DNA of 8,172 nt from assembly GCA_938008005.1 (NCBI GenBank), contig CALLLZ010000488.1, forward strand, positions 1 through 8,172, written 5' to 3'. Under the pieces are notes generated by a model. That model was not told the origin of the DNA. It saw nothing but the letters and a program-made list of their open reading frames with translations, and ran no database searches. Shown piece by piece: positions 5,450 to 8,172 of the stretch (positions are counted from its first letter, which is position 1; each line of letters opens with the position of its first letter). The position numbers and the translations under genes are program-made. This stretch comes from an uncultured Marinicella sp. Lineage in GTDB: Bacteria; Pseudomonadota; Gammaproteobacteria; Xanthomonadales; Marinicellaceae.

Positions 5450-6592
5450 ATGACCAAAAAACTTCAGTTCGAGACATTGGCAATTCAATCCACGGAGCCC
5501 AAAGGCGACGAAACCGGCTCTGTAGCCAATGCCATTTATCCATCCACGACATTTAAACGAGAGTCTGATGGCAGTTATCATAGTGGTTTTATTTATACCC
5601 GAGATAACAATCCAAATCGACAGCTATTAGAAAACACGCTGTGTCAATTGGATGAAGGAAAAGCGGCTTTTGCATTTGCCTCAGGTATGGCAGCAATCAG
5701 TGCAGTTTTACAAACCTTGAAAACTGGTGATCATGTTTTAGTACCTGATGATGCTTATTATTCAGTTCATGCAGCTGTCCAAGAAATTTTTGCACGATGG
5801 GATTTAACACATACTTTGGTCGACATGACTGATTTAGATGCAGTTAAAGCTGCGATTCAAAACAACACCACTTTAATTTGGCTTGAGTCACCATCCAACC
5901 CATTACTTAAAGTTTCAAACATAAAAACCATAGTAAAACTTGCCCATCAACATAATGCCCTGTGTGTGGTTGATAACACTTGGTGTACACCGGTATTACA
6001 ACGCCCTCTTGAATTAGGCGCTGATGTGGTTATGTATTCCACCACTAAATATTTTGGCGGTCATTCAGATTGTCTCAGTGGCGCTTTGGTTGTTGGCCAT
6101 CAAACGTCAAATGATTTGGTTTTAAAACTAAAAAACATTCAAAAACTCAGCGGTGCGGTTCCATCACCCTTTGATTGTTGGTTGATTACCAGAGGTATCA
6201 AAACGCTTAAGTTGCGTGTGTTAAAACAAGTTGAAAATGCCCAAAAATTAGCTGCGTATTTACACGGTCATGAAAAGATTAAGGCTGTACATTTCCCAGA
6301 TTTACCACACCACCCCCAGCATAAATTGGCTCAAATTCAAATGCCAGATGGTTGTGGTGCAATGTTATCAATCGAAGTGGGTAATAACCAAGCTGAAGCC
6401 ATGAAACTGATCAGTCAGCTCAATCTTTTTACCGTTGCAACTTCACTGGGTGGTATTGAAAGCCTGGTTGAGCATCGCAAGTCTGTTGAAGGGCCAACCA
6501 GTCTTACACCTGATAACTTAATCAGAATTTCAGTCGGTATTGAACACTTTGATGATTTAATCAACGACTGGCAACTAACCCTCAGTTTATGA
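5450..6592 (+). CDS. Cys/Met-metabolism PLP enzyme (cystathionine gamma-synthase/lyase-like)
   Basis: This 380-residue cytoplasmic enzyme belongs to the Cys/Met metabolism PLP-dependent family, of normal length. Visible landmarks are YTRDNNP at 49-55 (Y49 and R51 reach the partner subunit's cofactor phosphate), ASGMAA at 77-82 (phosphate loop), and LESPSNPLL at 145-153. D175 in VVDNTW pairs with the pyridine nitrogen. STTKYFGGHSD at 197-207 contains K200, the Schiff-base lysine. TSLGGIESLVEHR at 331-343 and R359 in LIRISVGIE complete the substrate carboxylate site. The family carries out gamma- or beta-elimination and replacement, including cystathionine gamma-synthase, gamma-lyase and beta-lyase. 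SLGGIES favours the gamma-acting group, but the VEHRKSVEGP segment differs from E. coli MetB, so the exact reaction is open. No clear Shine-Dalgarno sequence precedes the ATG (AAGTTAAAAAA). The stop overlaps the next gene by 4 bp, so they share a transcript. Confidence 0.92.
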   Translation: MTKKLQFETLAIQSTEPKGDETGSVANAIYPSTTFKRESDGSYHSGFIYTRDNNPNRQLLENTLCQLDEGKAAFAFASGMAAISAVLQTLKTGDHVLVPDDAYYSVHAAVQEIFARWDLTHTLVDMTDLDAVKAAIQNNTTLIWLESPSNPLLKVSNIKTIVKLAHQHNALCVVDNTWCTPVLQRPLELGADVVMYSTTKYFGGHSDCLSGALVVGHQTSNDLVLKLKNIQKLSGAVPSPFDCWLITRGIKTLKLRVLKQVENAQKLAAYLHGHEKIKAVHFPDLPHHPQHKLAQIQMPDGCGAMLSIEVGNNQAEAMKLISQLNLFTVATSLGGIESLVEHRKSVEGPTSLTPDNLIRISVGIEHFDDLINDWQLTLSL

Positions 6593-7863
6593 AAACGGAT
6601 GGTCCTAATTTTAGCTTCAGTGATAGCTCTCCACCATTTTGGCGTCAATTCAGTTTCTTTTTTTCTTACCTAAAACAAGAAAAGCTTTATTTTCAGATCA
6701 CTTTGTTGGCATTGGCTAATATCCTGCTATTAATCCCATCGATTATTATTTCGATCTTGGTTGGTGCCATGTTATTTTTGGCTTCATACAAGTTAGCTTT
6801 TGAAGTGTTGCACACTGTTTCCAGTGGCCAATTTGTCTATGTGGATGGACGCAGTTATGAAATTGATGACAAAATAGGGTTTAAAGCCATCGTTTTGGCT
6901 GTCTTGCAACTGCTTATATTTATTTTTATCTATCCACATAACCCCTCAGTTGGCCTGGCCTTATTGATTTTAACTCTTGTGGCCACACCGGCTTATTTAA
7001 TGATGTTAAGTAAAACTCAAAATATCGCGTCCTCATTAAATCCTATTAATTTAATGAGCGTGATATCGCGGATAGGTTTTGAGTATGGCACTTTATTGCT
7101 ATTCTTTTTATTGTGTGCAGGGTTCAACTTAATATTCCGCTATTATATGGCCGACTTAATGCCTGGTATTCTAGGAGAGTTGGTAACTGCTTGGGTTTTG
7201 TATTTTCTACTGGTGCTAACATTTTTAGTAATTGGTTATGTGATGTATAGGCATGCCGATGAATTAGGACATGACACAGTTGATACAGAAATAATTAACA
7301 CTCGCCCGACCAACCAAGCAGATCCAATCAAGGAACGCATCAAAAATTTGATTTCAAACAATAAGCCTGAAGAAGCCATTGCCATTATTCAGGATTTAGA
7401 ACAATCAGAAAAACGGACAGACTTGGCCAGTTATTTGTCAGAAGCGCAAAACCTATTATTACACCAAAGTCGTTTGAGACCCGCTGATCAATTACAAAAA
7501 TTGGTGGATGAAAAACAATACCAAAAAGCCATAGCCATGATGAATGAATACATCACTGATGGCCATTTCATTAAACCTCAACTAGCCAGTACATTAAGCC
7601 TGTTAATTCGTTATGCCTATAATAACAACCAATACACAACAGTACTACAACTGGCTCGAGAATTTGATCGACGTTACCCACAAGAGCATCAACAGATTGT
7701 AGATAACTTTTTTTTAGTCGCTAAAATTTATTTTGAAAATAAAAAAAAACAGTCAGCCAGCAATCTGCTTAGGTCTTTACTGAAAAAATATCAAAGAACA
7801 GCCAATACCAAAGCAGTCAACTCTTATTTGTTAGGTATAAAAAAATTGTCAGACCAACAATAG
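6589..7863 (+). CDS. five-TM membrane protein with C-terminal TPR-like domain
   Basis: This 424-residue inner-membrane protein has hydrophobic segments at about 37-60, 99-115, 121-140, 165-184 and 194-219. Between the first two is a conserved-looking YKLAFEVLHTVSSG stretch (67-80) and an E91-x-DD-K95 loop. TM5 ends in GYVMYRHADELGHD. From memory this resembles DUF4013-like conserved membrane proteins of Xanthomonadales and relatives, which also carry a soluble tail. Residues 248-420 are helical with paired-helix spacing (EEAIAIIQDLE, QYQKAIAMMNEYI, QYTTVLQLAREF, QSASNLLRSLLKKY), like three to four degenerate TPR units on one face of the membrane. The ATG overlaps the PLP-enzyme stop as ATGA. 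No function is known; a scaffold or assembly role is only a guess from the TPRs. T8 (near 7708) and A9 (7741-7749) runs lie near the 3' end but the frame is intact. Confidence 0.85.
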   Translation: MKTDGPNFSFSDSSPPFWRQFSFFFSYLKQEKLYFQITLLALANILLLIPSIIISILVGAMLFLASYKLAFEVLHTVSSGQFVYVDGRSYEIDDKIGFKAIVLAVLQLLIFIFIYPHNPSVGLALLILTLVATPAYLMMLSKTQNIASSLNPINLMSVISRIGFEYGTLLLFFLLCAGFNLIFRYYMADLMPGILGELVTAWVLYFLLVLTFLVIGYVMYRHADELGHDTVDTEIINTRPTNQADPIKERIKNLISNNKPEEAIAIIQDLEQSEKRTDLASYLSEAQNLLLHQSRLRPADQLQKLVDEKQYQKAIAMMNEYITDGHFIKPQLASTLSLLIRYAYNNNQYTTVLQLAREFDRRYPQEHQQIVDNFFLVAKIYFENKKKQSASNLLRSLLKKYQRTANTKAVNSYLLGIKKLSDQQ

Positions 7864-8040
7864 AACAATATCAGATTTGAAGGACCACAGACAGTATAAG
7901 CAAACTAAATTGAAGGGTTTCTCTATTAATTATATGTAGTCTCAAGATTAATTGAAGTACATTGAATTTTGAAACGCCATTTTGATAAGAGAACCATCAA
8001 TGATTCGAACATAAAAAAGGAGACTGTCAATGGTTTTGAT
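7864..8040. other. intergenic gap between convergent genes
   Basis: This 177-bp AT-rich gap separates two genes that end toward each other. I found no stable hairpin with a T-run for either strand. AACCAT (7992-7997) and ATGGTT (8030-8035) form a 6-bp inverted repeat with a 32-base loop, too long for a terminator. A strong AAGGAG at 8017-8022 stands 7 bases before ATG 8030, which opens only a four-codon frame (M-V-L-I, stop at 8042-8044) running into the end of the convergent gene. Confidence 0.5.
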
Positions 8041-8172
8041 TTAGTTAGATTTTAAATCAGCCAAATACATTTCATCTTTAGGTCGCCAAAACTCATTAGA
8101 TTGGCTTTTACATTTTTCCGCCAGTTCGAGTGCTTGTTCTCTTTCACCTAAAGCCCGAAAAACTTTTGATTT
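8041..8172 (-). CDS. 3' end of a TPR-like protein gene (5' part outside window)
   Basis: The minus strand is open from the right edge to a TAA at 8041-8043, giving the last 43 residues. Residues 5-25 of the fragment read FRALGEREQALELAEKCKSQS. The ALGEREQAL-x-LAEK pattern matches the second half of a tetratricopeptide repeat (small residue, then helix B). The protein then ends in FWRPKDEMYLADLKSN. TPR-ended proteins include winged-helix regulators, kinases and secretion factors, so the class cannot be told from this fragment. The plus-strand frame over the same bases is also open after 8044 but reads as low-quality Ser/Ala-rich sequence. Codon choice and the repeat motif favour the minus strand. 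Confidence 0.62.
   Translation of the reverse strand, partial: KSKVFRALGEREQALELAEKCKSQSNEFWRPKDEMYLADLKSN

Noticed and set aside
6415..6648. Minus-strand frame over the PLP-enzyme/membrane-protein overlap
   Set aside because: Antisense shadow of the conserved PLP C-terminal motifs.
7701..7749. T8 and A9 runs near the end of the five-TM/TPR gene as programmed frameshift sites
   Set aside because: The frame is intact through both runs and the shifted frames offer no extended product; such runs are expected in AT-rich Phe/Lys codons.
8045..8172. Plus-strand open frame after the TAG at 8042-8044
   Set aside because: It has no start or ribosome site in frame and its translation is Ser/Ala-rich without motifs, whereas the minus strand gives a TPR-like helix pattern ending in a clean stop.
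1..8172. CRISPR array, tRNA, rRNA, insertion sequence or prophage attachment site
   Set aside because: No regularly spaced repeats, no cloverleaf-like or rRNA-like sequence, no transposase or integrase motifs and no terminal inverted repeats were seen on either strand.

Overview
The window looks like chromosomal DNA of an AT-rich gammaproteobacterium. This rests on family resemblance: the DUF2007 plus zinc-ribbon protein, the GRDP-like protein and the five-TM/TPR membrane protein resemble gammaproteobacterial versions, and a Marinicella- or Xanthomonadales-like relative would fit. No rRNA or marker gene is present, so the taxonomy is an inference. Several genes lack a clear Shine-Dalgarno sequence, and most linked genes overlap by 4 bp or sit 3 bp apart. 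I saw no tRNA, rRNA, transposase, integrase or CRISPR array.

Layout from left to right. (1) A minus-strand gene cut by the left edge (1-352) encodes a membrane-anchored protein of the GRDP-like family. (2) A non-coding gap of about 250 bp carries an 11-bp direct repeat. (3) A minus-strand pair follows: an XRE-type HTH regulator fused to a 2TM membrane domain (1492-2022), and 3 bp downstream an FkbM-family methyltransferase (604-1488). (4) A minus-strand membrane acyltransferase of the acyltransferase-3 family (2201-3397) is divergent from (5) a plus-strand pair. That pair is a four-TM LytTR regulator (3482-4342) overlapping by 4 bp a DUF2007 protein with a C-terminal zinc ribbon (4339-4677). 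(6) A conserved hypothetical gene (4689-5306, minus) converges on the pair with an 11-bp gap. (7) Divergent from it is a plus-strand pair: a Cys/Met-metabolism PLP enzyme (5450-6592) overlapping by 4 bp a five-TM protein with a TPR-like tail (6589-7863). (8) The right edge holds the last 43 codons of a minus-strand TPR-like gene.

The most interesting part is 0.6-4.7 kb. Two unrelated membrane-anchored DNA-binding regulators (XRE-2TM and 4TM-LytTR) lie on either side of a membrane acyltransferase, and each is tightly linked to a small soluble protein or enzyme. A cell-surface modification locus controlled from the membrane is a reasonable inference, but nothing in the sequence proves it. Supporting cis signals are an inverted repeat upstream of the XRE gene, a mirror-image 21-bp repeat at the two divergent start sites, and a G7 tract in the LytTR gene that could slip. 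The remaining genes look like ordinary housekeeping or conserved hypothetical genes.
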